Notes under the pieces: generated by a model
The model's database searches: none
Seen by the model: only the letters and a program-made list of their open reading frames with translations
Told to the model about the DNA's origin: nothing
Shown: positions 17,112-26,194 of the stretch, one piece after another
Layout: each line of letters begins with the position of its first letter
Position numbering within the stretch: the stretch's first letter is position 1
Assembly: GCA_964471595.1 (NCBI GenBank)
Contig: CAYYGN010000003.1
Coordinates: 62,001 to 126,000 of the forward strand
Source: JAGNXB01 sp964471595
Lineage (GTDB): Bacteria > Bacteroidota > Bacteroidia > Chitinophagales > Saprospiraceae
Direction: 5' to 3'
DNA: 64,000 bases
Program-made: the position numbers and the translations under genes

Positions 17112-20100
17112 GTGATTTGCTTGGGAAATGGTTATCAGACCCTGCGCCTGGTGTTGGGATGTATTGTCCTGACGGCCGTCTCTCACGCGCTCCGTGCCCA
17201 AAACTGCATTTGCCCAACCATCGATTTGACAGTCATCCAGGGGCCGTCGTGCAACCTCGTCAATTCAGGGGCATGTACCGTTTGTGACAGTGTCACGCTG
17301 ACCGTTTCCATCAATACCGCCGACAATCTGCCGGGAGGGGGTGCCATTCGCTGGTACAGCGATACCGATCCCGATTTTGATCCCAAAGCGGGGGAAGGGA
17401 CCCTTCGGCAAGTCCACCTGATCCCCAATGTCACCTGTAACCTGGGCAATCAGGTCAAGATCAATGAGTTTCAACCCTGGCCCCTTTTGGGCGACAACAA
17501 TTTTTCCGACAGTACTACCGGAGAATGGATAGAGATCATTGGTCCTCCCGGGGCTTATGTCGGTTGTTATATCCTCACCGACGGCGATTGGACCGTCACC
17601 ATCCCTCCCGGAACGGTATTGCCCCCTTCGGGGCTATATGTGATCGGGTACAGTCAATACGGCCCGGTCGATCTGGACCTCAACACCTGCAATTGCTCCA
17701 ATTTCGGGGCAATGAATGAAACCCTTGTCCTGGACAACCAGGGAGAGTATATCGCGCTCTGGAACGGCTTTTCTTACGTCGATGCCGTGCGATACGGCAA
17801 TCCCACCCTGGCCAACAATCCGCCTTTCGGCAATCTCGTCACCCTGGGTCAGATACCGACCAAAGGCCTCCTCGGTTGCTCCGCCCAGATCCCTATTGCC
17901 TTTCCGATGTTCACCCTCGTCAATACCATGCCACTGCAGGATCATACGTTCGAGCGGGAGCCCGACATGACAGGATCATGGAAACTGGAGCCATGCGGAT
18001 CAAGAGGGCGTTGCAATGTGGATCTGGACATCGGGTTGCCTTATAACTGGACCTATCAGGTGCCTGCCAGCGAATGCGGCACCACCCAATACCTGAAAGC
18101 CCTGATCGATCCCATTCCCGGCATTTGCAACCAGGGCCCGGGTGGAGTGGCTGCCGGACCATTCGCCATCACCGTCAACTGTCCGGAGACACTCATCAAT
18201 CCCACCCTTTGCCCGGGCGACAGCCTGATGGTCAACGGTGTGGTTTACAATCAGCAAAATCCGACTGGAACGGAAGTATTTACCGGATTTTACGGGTGTG
18301 ACAGCCTGGTCCATATCGATCTCCAATATACTCCGGTACCCCAGATTGTTCTTCCGGGCGATACTGCCATCTGCACCGGCGACAGCCTGGAGATTCAGAT
18401 GCAAATACAAGGGGCATCGCCCTTTGTCATTACTCTGACGGCCGATGGAGCACCCCTTCTGACCGATGTGACGCCCGGGGTTTTTTCCTTTTGGGCACAT
18501 CCGGCGGATACGACCGTGTACGCCATTGCCATGGTCGAAGACGCCAACGGCTGTGTCCACGCGGCAGGCGACAGCATGATCCTGGGCGTCAATGCCCCTT
18601 CAGCGACCATGAACCTCGACCGGTCCCTGCTCTGCCTGGGCGATACCGCCTGGTTGGCATTGAACCTTCAGGGTGGTGCTCCTTTCCAGATTCTGGTGCA
18701 GGAGGGGATGGACACATTGTCCTTCAGCGGTGGGCCGTTCACCACGATCCCGGTTTCTCCTTCGGATTCAACCGTGTACCGGTTGCTGGAGGTCACCGAC
18801 CATATCGGTTGTCCGGCTGCTCTGGGTCCGGCTGACACCCTGATTGTGATGGCACCCCCCACCATTAGCACCCTGATATTCGACTGTGCCGATGACATGA
18901 TGACCTATACCATTCAGATCGGACTTTCCGGGGGTATGGGGTCCGGTTACATGGTGACGGGATTTCCGGGCACTTTCAACGGAGCTGTTTGGACCAGTGA
19001 TCCATTGGTCAGCCAGTCGGCCTACCAGCTTCAAGTCGGGGATGGGGGCCCTTGTGCCGAAACGGTATTATCCGGACTGATCGATTGCAATTGCATGAAC
19101 GATCCGGGTGTATTGTTGACAAATGACACCCTGCGCGTTTGTCCGGGCGACCTGACCTCCGCCGTCTTTTCCACGGATCCGGTGCTGCTTCCGGGAGATA
19201 CGCTGGTCTTCCTTTTGGTCACCAATCCACAAAATCCACTGAATTCTCTATTGGCGGCTTCCGCGACGTCCGGATTCGGCCGCCCGGCGGGATGGCCCGC
19301 CGGGGAGGTGCTTTATCTGATGGCCGCTATTAGCCGGACCGGACCCAATGGCCTGGATCCATCGGATCCCTGTTTTCGGACCACAGAACCACTGGCGGTG
19401 ATTTTCCTGGACGCGCCCACCGTCGATTTTCAACTGCCACCTGTCCTGTGTGGCGAAGAATGCCGGGACGTCGAAATGGTGGCCGGAGGTGCACCCCCGT
19501 TTACAGTAACGGTACAATGGGGAGATCCGGCTTCGCCCACCGGACAGACCTTGTCCTCCATGACTGATACCCTCTCCGTTCCAATTTGCGGTGACGTTTT
19601 CGCCGGAGATCTTCTGTTTCAGGTGACGGGCATTTCGGACAAGTGGTGCCCTGCGCCAGCGTTGCCTTCCCAGTGGATCGATCACGTGGAACCCGTGCAT
19701 CTGACCTATCAGGACATCCTTTGTCAGGGAGACAGTCTGCTTCTGCACGGCCGCTGGTTTCATGACGGACACCTGGCCGATACCTTCACACTGAGCAATC
19801 CGGATCCCACCGGTTGCGACAGTTTGGTAGAGGTCAATCTGGTCCATGTCCTTCCCGCCATGTACGATTTGCAGCAAACCCTTTGTGAAGGATCCGTGTT
19901 TGTGGTAGGCGGCTTGACTTTTGACGAATCTAACCCCTCCGGAACCGCAGTATTGGCCGGAGCTGCCCATACCGGTTGCGACAGTATCGTGAACGTGGAT
20001 CTGACTTTTACCTCATTTGTCCTCACCATGCTGGATTCCATGCTTTGTGACGGAGACACCCTCATGGTGGGTAGCGAGGCATTCCATACCGGACGTACAT

Positions 20101-21461
20101 CAGGGACCGTCACTTTTCAGGGAGCCTCCCACCTCGGTTGCGACAGCCTCGTCCAGGTCCAGATCGGTTTCCATCCGCCTTTCATGTTGACCCTGGCAGG
20201 CGGAGGCGAGATATGTGCCGGCGATTCTGCGACCTTGATCATCCAGGGAACACCCGGCCTGTACGATGTTGTTTTGGTGGGAAGTGAAGGAAATTCGTGG
20301 ATTTGGCAGGATGCCTCCCCGGGAGATTCCTGGCTTATCCCCGTGCAGGCGGACGAGATCTGGTCCCTGCAATCGGCGGTGGTGCAAGGCAACACGTGTC
20401 CGGTAGCCCTTGGCGGGATGGCTGTTGTGGATGTCATCACGCTCCTTGCGCAGGCCGGGGTGACCTCTGATTACATGGGCGCCGAAATATCGTGTGCCGG
20501 GACAGCGGACGGACAGATCGCCGTCGATGTAACAGGAGGGTCCGGTCCGTTCCAATACCAGTGGGAAGACGGTGGAGCAGGCCAAATCCGGTCCGGATTG
20601 CCGGCGGGTATTTATCGCGTGACGGTCACCAACGGGCTGGGATGTACCGCCATGGCGGAGACCGAACTCCGGGATCCTCCCGTCCTGACTTTCTTTGCAG
20701 CGGCGGTGACCAGACCCTGTACGGATGGTGCGATCCGACTGCTCAGCCAATCCGGAGGTACAGGGCTTGTCTCCTGGTCTGCCGGAAGCTCGGGTTGGCA
20801 GCCGCTTGGCGTCTCACCCTGGCCCTTGATCACTCCGGGCCCCGGGGTTTGGATGTTGCGCCTTCGCGATGCCAACGGGTGTCTGGCGGACACAACGCTT
20901 TCGGTTCCCGCCGGAGGCCCTCCCATCCTCGTGACTGCATGGCCGGACACGACGGTATTCCGCGGTCAACCGGTGGCGCTCGGATTTTCAAGTAGTGTTC
21001 CGGCCGTCCAACAAGCATGGACACCACAATCCGGGTTGAGTTGCCATCAATGCCCGGATCCGGTAGCCAGCCCTTCCCAAACCACCGAATACACCGTCAG
21101 GATAACGGATGAGGAAGGCTGTGAAGCCACGGCTTCCGTGCTGGTTGAAGTGGTCAATGATGCCGACTTCATTTATGTCCCCAATGCCTTCAGCCCCAAT
21201 TTTGACGGGATCAATGATTATTTTCTGGCGTTTGGGGACGAAACCCTTTACAAGGTAGTCCGGGCATCGGTCTATGACCGTTGGGGCAATTTGCTGTGGG
21301 AAACAGCCGAAACAACGCCCGGCGACTGGGAAAGTGGTTGGGACGGCACCAGCAGAGGCCTCATGATGGAACCGGGTCCATATGTGTACATGCTGGTGAT
21401 TCGCAACCTACAGACCGGGTCCGAAACCTCCTTCAAAGGAGATGTCCAACTGATGCGCTGA
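17112..21461 (+). CDS. Giant T9SS type B surface protein with lamin-tail domain and GCDS repeats
   Basis: About 1449 residues. A signal peptide (LVLGCIVLTAVSHALRAQ) leads into an N-terminal module with WYSDTDPDFDPKAGEGTL, shared with the preceding gene. A lamin-tail-like domain follows (VKINEFQPWP... GEWIEIIGP... LYVIGYSQ). The middle has four repeats ending GCDS-[IL]-V-x-V/I-x-L spaced over about 700 residues. The end is the type B sorting domain (YVPNAFSPNFDGINDYF, VYDRWGNLLWE, final GDVQLMR), so export by T9SS is expected. The start is uncertain: ATG 17076 lies upstream of the -7 box, so GTG 17112 (or TTG 17121) is preferred. It ends 2 bp before the deacetylase-like gene. Confidence 0.85.
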   Translation: MICLGNGYQTLRLVLGCIVLTAVSHALRAQNCICPTIDLTVIQGPSCNLVNSGACTVCDSVTLTVSINTADNLPGGGAIRWYSDTDPDFDPKAGEGTLRQVHLIPNVTCNLGNQVKINEFQPWPLLGDNNFSDSTTGEWIEIIGPPGAYVGCYILTDGDWTVTIPPGTVLPPSGLYVIGYSQYGPVDLDLNTCNCSNFGAMNETLVLDNQGEYIALWNGFSYVDAVRYGNPTLANNPPFGNLVTLGQIPTKGLLGCSAQIPIAFPMFTLVNTMPLQDHTFEREPDMTGSWKLEPCGSRGRCNVDLDIGLPYNWTYQVPASECGTTQYLKALIDPIPGICNQGPGGVAAGPFAITVNCPETLINPTLCPGDSLMVNGVVYNQQNPTGTEVFTGFYGCDSLVHIDLQYTPVPQIVLPGDTAICTGDSLEIQMQIQGASPFVITLTADGAPLLTDVTPGVFSFWAHPADTTVYAIAMVEDANGCVHAAGDSMILGVNAPSATMNLDRSLLCLGDTAWLALNLQGGAPFQILVQEGMDTLSFSGGPFTTIPVSPSDSTVYRLLEVTDHIGCPAALGPADTLIVMAPPTISTLIFDCADDMMTYTIQIGLSGGMGSGYMVTGFPGTFNGAVWTSDPLVSQSAYQLQVGDGGPCAETVLSGLIDCNCMNDPGVLLTNDTLRVCPGDLTSAVFSTDPVLLPGDTLVFLLVTNPQNPLNSLLAASATSGFGRPAGWPAGEVLYLMAAISRTGPNGLDPSDPCFRTTEPLAVIFLDAPTVDFQLPPVLCGEECRDVEMVAGGAPPFTVTVQWGDPASPTGQTLSSMTDTLSVPICGDVFAGDLLFQVTGISDKWCPAPALPSQWIDHVEPVHLTYQDILCQGDSLLLHGRWFHDGHLADTFTLSNPDPTGCDSLVEVNLVHVLPAMYDLQQTLCEGSVFVVGGLTFDESNPSGTAVLAGAAHTGCDSIVNVDLTFTSFVLTMLDSMLCDGDTLMVGSEAFHTGRTSGTVTFQGASHLGCDSLVQVQIGFHPPFMLTLAGGGEICAGDSATLIIQGTPGLYDVVLVGSEGNSWIWQDASPGDSWLIPVQADEIWSLQSAVVQGNTCPVALGGMAVVDVITLLAQAGVTSDYMGAEISCAGTADGQIAVDVTGGSGPFQYQWEDGGAGQIRSGLPAGIYRVTVTNGLGCTAMAETELRDPPVLTFFAAAVTRPCTDGAIRLLSQSGGTGLVSWSAGSSGWQPLGVSPWPLITPGPGVWMLRLRDANGCLADTTLSVPAGGPPILVTAWPDTTVFRGQPVALGFSSSVPAVQQAWTPQSGLSCHQCPDPVASPSQTTEYTVRITDEEGCEATASVLVEVVNDADFIYVPNAFSPNFDGINDYFLAFGDETLYKVVRASVYDRWGNLLWETAETTPGDWESGWDGTSRGLMMEPGPYVYMLVIRNLQTGSETSFKGDVQLMR

Positions 21462-21463
21462 TC

Positions 21464-22366
21464 ATGCTGAAAGTCGCCTGGGCGCCGGTTTATGCCTATT
21501 CGCTCCCGGAAGGGCATCGTTTTCCCATGGTCAAATACGAATTGTTGCCGGAACAACTCCTCCGTGAAGGCACCTTGCAGGAGACGCATTTTTTCGAACC
21601 GGAAATGGTGGAGGAAGAGACGATTCTGCAGACACACTCCCGGACTTACTGGCAACGCCTCCAGGACCAGACACTGACCCCCAAGGAAATCCGCAAGATC
21701 GGCTTCCCCATGACACCGGCGCTGGTCCGACGCGGACGCCATATTGCCATGGGCTCTCTCCAGGGCGCCCGGTTTGCGATCCGTCATGGAGCGGCCATGA
21801 ATACCGCCGGAGGCACGCATCATGCGTTCGCCGACAGAGGCGAAGGATTTTGTGTGTTCAATGACATTGCCATTGCCGCCAATGCTTTGCTGGCCGAGGG
21901 CGTCGTTCGTCGGATTTTGGTTGTGGACCTTGACGTCCATCAGGGAAACGGCACTGCCCGCATCTTTCACGACGATCCCAGGGTGTTTACCTTCAGCATG
22001 CATGGCGAGAAAAATTATCCGCTTCGCAAGGACCATTCCTCGATGGATATCGGATTGCCCGACGGCATGACGGACAAGCCATATGTTTCTATCCTGGCCC
22101 ATACCCTTGAACTGCTGATGGATGAAGTGCAGCCGGAGCTGGTCTTTTATCAGGCCGGGGTAGATGTCCTGGAAACCGACCGGCTGGGTCGTCTGGCTTT
22201 GTCTCTGGAGGGTTGTCGCCGGCGGGACGAGACGGTATTCCGTTGTTGCCGTCGCCATGGAGTGCCTGTTTTGACCACCATGGGCGGAGGGTACACCCGA
22301 AGGCTGCGCGATCTGATCGAAGCCCATGCCCAGACCTTCAGGGTCGCTCAGGAGATTTTTTTCTGA
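21464..22366 (+). CDS. Histone deacetylase-like (class IV/acetoin utilisation type) amidohydrolase
   Basis: 300 residues. The arginase/deacetylase fold is recognisable: AGGTHHAFADRGEGFCVFND holds the catalytic His pair and the FCVFND element, VVDLDVHQGNGTA holds zinc-ligand Asp and His, and QAGVDVLETDRLGRLALS holds the second Asp ligand. GGGYTRR lies near the C terminus. Bacterial members remove acetyl groups from small amines or protein lysines; the substrate here is unknown. Cytosolic. The ATG at 21464 follows the giant gene's stop by 2 bp. The longer frame from 21281 lies inside that gene and is rejected. It may be cotranscribed with the giant gene. Confidence 0.88.
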   Translation: MLKVAWAPVYAYSLPEGHRFPMVKYELLPEQLLREGTLQETHFFEPEMVEEETILQTHSRTYWQRLQDQTLTPKEIRKIGFPMTPALVRRGRHIAMGSLQGARFAIRHGAAMNTAGGTHHAFADRGEGFCVFNDIAIAANALLAEGVVRRILVVDLDVHQGNGTARIFHDDPRVFTFSMHGEKNYPLRKDHSSMDIGLPDGMTDKPYVSILAHTLELLMDEVQPELVFYQAGVDVLETDRLGRLALSLEGCRRRDETVFRCCRRHGVPVLTTMGGGYTRRLRDLIEAHAQTFRVAQEIFF

Positions 22367-22418
22367 ACAGCCCGTTGGTGCCCGGGCGGCATCAGGGTAA
22401 AAGACCACATCTTCCCGG

Positions 22419-22426
22419 TACATTTG
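22419..22426 (+). promoter_or_regulatory. -7 box of the DMT-type membrane protein gene
   Basis: TACATTTG fits TAnnTTTG and ends 20 bp before the ATG at 22447, the same spacing as other promoters here. Confidence 0.5.
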
Positions 22427-22446
22427 CCGCTGAAAGCCAACGCCGG

Positions 22447-22815
22447 ATGAAAGCCGTTTATACGATCGGGCTCCTCTTATTGTCCAATGCCTTCATGACC
22501 ATGGCCTGGTACGGGCACCTCAAATTTGCCGAGTGGAAGTGGTTCAACAAATTGGGTTTGGTGGCGATCATCCTGGTTAGTTGGGGTATTGCGCTCTTTG
22601 AATACTGCTTCCAGGTTCCGGCCAATCGCATCGGCTATGCCGGGCATGGCGGCCCCTTTTCTCTGGTACAACTCAAAGTGCTGCAGGAGGTGATTACTTT
22701 GTTGGTTTTCCTGGCTTTTACCCTGGTTTTTTTCAGGCAGGAATCCTTCAAATGGAATCACCTGGCCGGCTTTTGTTGCCTCGTTCTCGCCGTTTACTTC
22801 ATCTTCAGAAAATAA
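22447..22815 (+). CDS. DMT family membrane protein (DUF486)
   Basis: 122 residues with four hydrophobic segments. It matches the small DUF486 family (PF04342) of the drug/metabolite transporter group: NAFMTMAWYGHLKF after the first segment, WGIALFEYCFQVPANRIGY in the middle, and LKVLQEVITLLVF before the last two segments. Function is unknown in the family; small dimeric DMT members transport cations or metabolites. The ATG at 22447 lies 20 bp after a -7 box; upstream in-frame Met codons lie in the deacetylase gene. Monocistronic as far as can be seen. Confidence 0.85.
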   Translation: MKAVYTIGLLLLSNAFMTMAWYGHLKFAEWKWFNKLGLVAIILVSWGIALFEYCFQVPANRIGYAGHGGPFSLVQLKVLQEVITLLVFLAFTLVFFRQESFKWNHLAGFCCLVLAVYFIFRK

Positions 22816-23035
22816 TAAGGATGGGAAGGAGGCGGTCAGGATGCCTGGTCCAGATAAAAGGAGGCTTTTGTTTGCGTCTTCATGCCGGATGGCAAGAAGA
22901 TTATCGGAAAAGCCGGAGCCGGATGGCAAATCGTCCGCGTGAGAAGCGAAGTGTGCAGGCAGGCATGAAGGGTATTGGATGACAATGGCAAGACGCCCGG
23001 AAAGTGCATTGCCCCTACGGGAAAGGAGCAGGTCC
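22816..23035. other. Intergenic stretch with no recognised gene
   Basis: Together with the terminator this leaves 310 bp without a clear gene. A 28-codon plus-strand frame (MPDGKKIIG..., about 22879-22965) and a repeated CCGGATGGCAA (around 22882 and 22918) can be seen, but neither is convincing. No RNA gene was recognised. Confidence 0.4.
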
Positions 23036-23071
23036 AAAAAAAAGCCGGCCTGAGGGCAGACCGGCTTTTTT
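23036..23071. terminator. Bidirectional terminator between DUF486 and ppiD
   Basis: An A-run, a strong stem (AAAAAGCCGG paired with CCGGCTTTTT) with an inner CTG/CAG extension, and a T-run. It is symmetric, so it can end both the rightward DUF486 transcript and the leftward ppiD transcript, whose stop is 54 bp away. Confidence 0.82.
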
Positions 23072-23125
23072 GCACGCATTGTCAGGTTCAACCCAATAAG
23101 TGCATGAGCAATGCACGTTTTGGGA

Positions 23126-25234
23126 TCAATAAAACGAGGAGCGGTTGTCTTCGATTTTGGCGTCTTTGCGCAGGGCCTCGGCAAAACGCATTCCGGTCGT
23201 ATTGGCGCGAAGCTGACGGACCTGAGCCCTGATGAGGGCGATATTGGCCGCAGGCAGATCGGTGGGTTTGTTGACGATATTCGCCACATACACCCCGTTG
23301 GTGCCGATGATGGGACCGGAGTTGGCACCAGCGTCGAGGGCGGTGACGATCCCGACAAAGCGGGGTTCGTTGCCCACACCGGGGACAAAAGTATTGGCAA
23401 AACTGATGCCCAAAGCGGTATCCACCTGACTGCCGTATTGGGTGGCAAGGGCGGTCAGATCGGTCTGGCTACCGATTTGGCCGGCTATTTTCTCGCCTTT
23501 TTTCTTGTTGCGGAGGACGCTTTCTATTTCGCTGCGCACATTTTCCAGTTTGGGCATACCTGCCGGAGAAATCCGGTCCAGTGCAGCGACGACATAGGCG
23601 TTGATGTAGCGCAATTCAGGGTCTTCAAACGAATGCACATCGGCCGATACCCCGCCGGCATCTCCCTGCTGGAAGGCCCAGCGGATGAGTTCCCTGGCAG
23701 AGGTGCCCTCTCCCAGGCTCCCGACGGCATAATCGTTCTCCTTGAACAAGGGAGACGTTTCAAGGGCCCACTCGGAGGTTTTGGCGGCGGCTTGTTCGAG
23801 CTGTTCCAGGGTGCGGCATTGGCTGACCAGTTCCAGGGCTTTCTGGTAAACCCGCTTTTGGGTTTCATCCGAAGGCAGGATGGGCTCCTGGAGGTTGGCA
23901 ATCTGGATGCCGGTCTTGTTGTTGATGTATTTGCGGTCGGTGACCTCCACCAGATGAACACCGAATTGGGTGGTCACCGTGTAGAGTTTTCCGGGTTCGG
24001 CCTGGTAAAAAATCAGGTCATTGAAGGGTTTGACCATTTGCCCCGGGGCGGTGAATCCCAGATCACCTCCGCTGGTGCGGGTGGCATCCTGTCCGTACTG
24101 GAGCGCCAGTGTGTCAAAGGAAACGGTGCCCGATTCAATGACGGTCTTGAGGCTGTCGATCAGTTTCTGCGCCGATGCCAGCGAGTTCGCGTCCTTGGCC
24201 TGAATGAGGATATGCCGTGATTTGACGGAGTCGGGGACGATCATTTTGTCCCGGATCTTGACCAGCATGTAGCTGGCACCTTCGATAAACGGGCCGTAAA
24301 CACTGCCGACGGGAAGGGTGAAGAGCGTATCCGCTTCCGGGCTGGTGAACGCCTCGTCGGTGAAAAAGGTCGCGTCCAGGAATCCGTAATTGTTTTCGAC
24401 GAAAAGGGTGTCGTTGTCGGTTTCCAGGAACGCGGGGATCAGGTCGGTAAGGGTTTTGACCAGGGCAGCGGAATCCGCTGCCGAAGGACGCACGGGAAAC
24501 ATGGCATACTTCAGTGCGCGGGTTTCCTCATCCCGGCGAAAGCGGGCCGGGTTTTCTTTGAGATAGGCGGCCAGTTCGTCATCGGAAATCGTGATCTCGC
24601 TGTCGGGTATCGCGTCAAACGGGATGCGGACATAGGCTACGTCGCATCTTTCGTTGCGGTGCTGGTTGATGAGTTCGGCTTGCCAGGTGGGGGTAAACAT
24701 TCCCTTGGCAATCATGCCGGCCACCTTGGCCTGGAGCCGCTCCTTGACGACTTCCTTCTCCTGCTCGGTCCAGAATGCCTTGAGCTCCGGAGGCATTTGG
24801 CCGGATTCCAGGGCCTGACGAACCTGATTGAGTTGTTCGCGATCCACCTGACGGGTATTCGGGTCGGAAAAGTTGCGTTGGATGACCGGGCTGAGGTTGT
24901 TGCCAAATTGGAGTTCCTGCATTTCTGCCGTGCCGACACCCAGGCCGAGATCGTCGGCCAGATCGCTGATGAGGATGCGGTCCACGAAATAATTCCACAG
25001 CACTTCCCGGCGCCCGAGTACATCGGGGTTGGAGTTGCCGTACAGCCGGTTTTCGGTATCACTGAAGATCTTCCAGTCGATTTGTTCTCCGTTGACCTCT
25101 CCCAGGGTGAACTGACCGGCCGGGTTGGGGCCGCCCGAGTTCAGCATGTCCATAAGGATGAAACCGGCCATGGCCAGTCCGATGGATACGATCAGAATGG
25201 AGGGATTCTTGCGAATGGTGTTCATCAATCCCAT
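23126..25234 (-). CDS. ppiD: PpiD-type periplasmic peptidyl-prolyl isomerase/chaperone
   Basis: 702 residues. An N-terminal membrane anchor (SILIVSIGLAMAGFILMDML) leaves the rest in the periplasm. Residues about 45-250 form a SurA/PpiD N-terminal chaperone domain, and about 335-445 a parvulin domain (KSRHILIQAKD ... GGDLGFTAPGQMVKPFNDL ... TQFGVHLVEV). A long C-terminal segment follows. Family role: an inner-membrane-anchored chaperone that helps outer-membrane and secreted proteins leave the Sec translocon. That would suit a genome rich in T9SS cargo. It has a long 5' region (about 160 bp) if the promoter at 25395-25426 is used. Confidence 0.9.
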   Translation of the reverse strand: MGLMNTIRKNPSILIVSIGLAMAGFILMDMLNSGGPNPAGQFTLGEVNGEQIDWKIFSDTENRLYGNSNPDVLGRREVLWNYFVDRILISDLADDLGLGVGTAEMQELQFGNNLSPVIQRNFSDPNTRQVDREQLNQVRQALESGQMPPELKAFWTEQEKEVVKERLQAKVAGMIAKGMFTPTWQAELINQHRNERCDVAYVRIPFDAIPDSEITISDDELAAYLKENPARFRRDEETRALKYAMFPVRPSAADSAALVKTLTDLIPAFLETDNDTLFVENNYGFLDATFFTDEAFTSPEADTLFTLPVGSVYGPFIEGASYMLVKIRDKMIVPDSVKSRHILIQAKDANSLASAQKLIDSLKTVIESGTVSFDTLALQYGQDATRTSGGDLGFTAPGQMVKPFNDLIFYQAEPGKLYTVTTQFGVHLVEVTDRKYINNKTGIQIANLQEPILPSDETQKRVYQKALELVSQCRTLEQLEQAAAKTSEWALETSPLFKENDYAVGSLGEGTSARELIRWAFQQGDAGGVSADVHSFEDPELRYINAYVVAALDRISPAGMPKLENVRSEIESVLRNKKKGEKIAGQIGSQTDLTALATQYGSQVDTALGISFANTFVPGVGNEPRFVGIVTALDAGANSGPIIGTNGVYVANIVNKPTDLPAANIALIRAQVRQLRANTTGMRFAEALRKDAKIEDNRSSFY

Positions 25235-25394
25235 AAGTCAACGCTACTTTTAGATATTCGAAAAAACGCGATGTTTGACAAAGCTTTTTGAAAGACCGAA
25301 GTCAAATCCCTGCCATCCATTAGAATACAATTATCAAAGATTTTGTATTCGAAATAATTTTATGGATAAGTGGTCCCTTTTTCAAAAAGCCATG

Positions 25395-25426
25395 CAAAGG
25401 TAATGGGTTTGGGGATATTATCCAAC
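25395..25426 (-). promoter_or_regulatory. Consensus Bacteroidota promoter, leftward, upstream of ppiD
   Basis: On the minus strand TTG (25423-25425) is followed after a 20-bp spacer by TACCTTTG (25395-25402), a full match to the -33/-7 pattern. It points to ppiD, with a 5' untranslated region of about 155 nt. Confidence 0.6.
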
Positions 25427-25462
25427 CAAACCATACAGGATACGGAGGCGCTACCGCAAAGG

Positions 25463-26059
25463 TTACACCTCCTCGCCATCCGCCGCATGGAACCGGGCCG
25501 CCGCGTCATCCAGGGCTTCGAAGAAGGCCTCTCCGAACCGCCGCACCAGAGCTTCCCGGGCAAACCGGACCAGCGGGATCTGTTCGCGTTCACCCTGCGC
25601 ACAGGCCGTTTGGCAAATCGACCATTCGTGATAATTGAGGCCGTCCAGTCCCTGGGGTCCGCCATCGACGACGCGGATGGGATAGAGGTGACAGGAAACG
25701 GGCTTGCGAAACGGGGTGGCGCCTTCCGACCAGGCGCGTTCGATGCCGCAGGAAGCGATCCCCCGGGCATCCAGGATCATGTAGGCACAGGGTCCGCCAT
25801 CAACCAGCGGAGTGCCTTCCTTCCCGAGATCGGGATACGAAACGGCAGTGCCCTGCCGGAGGATGGCCGAAGCACCGGCGGGACTCAGGTAGGGGCGAAT
25901 GGCCGGCCACTCGGCGTCGAGAATCCCGACTTCTTCCGGTTCCAGGGGGGCGCCATAATCGCCCTCCCAGCAGCAAGCCCCCTTACAGGAGGGCACATCA
26001 CAGGCAAAACGGGCTTTCAGCACGTCTTCGCTGACCAATATGTCCTGGATGAGGTACAT
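25463..26059 (-). CDS. DUF3109 family cysteine-rich protein
   Basis: 198 residues. Nine or so cysteines form a likely metal or Fe-S site: C20, C25, C29 and C30 in ACDVPSCKGACCWEGDYGAP, then single Cys in GPCAYMI, ASCGIERAW, VSCHLYPIRV and SICQTAC. This pattern defines DUF3109 (related to the YkgJ-type zinc/iron-cluster families), common in Bacteroidota. No enzymatic function is established. Cytosolic, no signal peptide. It is divergent from citrate synthase and upstream of, but separated from, ppiD by 228 bp that include the ppiD promoter. Confidence 0.88.
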   Translation of the reverse strand: MYLIQDILVSEDVLKARFACDVPSCKGACCWEGDYGAPLEPEEVGILDAEWPAIRPYLSPAGASAILRQGTAVSYPDLGKEGTPLVDGGPCAYMILDARGIASCGIERAWSEGATPFRKPVSCHLYPIRVVDGGPQGLDGLNYHEWSICQTACAQGEREQIPLVRFAREALVRRFGEAFFEALDDAAARFHAADGEEV

Positions 26060-26130
26060 AGGAACAATGGCGCCGGTAAGGTAGCCTCAGGTAATTTTGC
26101 GATTCCCGAACAAAGATGACCGAATCCTCC

Positions 26131-26138
26131 TAAATTTG
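26131..26138 (+). promoter_or_regulatory. -7 box of the citrate synthase gene
   Basis: TAAATTTG fits TAnnTTTG and lies 56 bp before the ATG at 26195. No clean -33 TTG was seen. Confidence 0.45.
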
Positions 26139-26194
26139 CCGCGTTTTCAAACGAAGGCCAGGTTTCATTGTTAGCCGATAAAAGCGCCACCGCC

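Noticed and set aside
22879..22965. Small frame MPDGKKIIG... in the DUF486/ppiD gap
   Set aside because: 28 codons, no promoter box, no family; cannot be told from chance.
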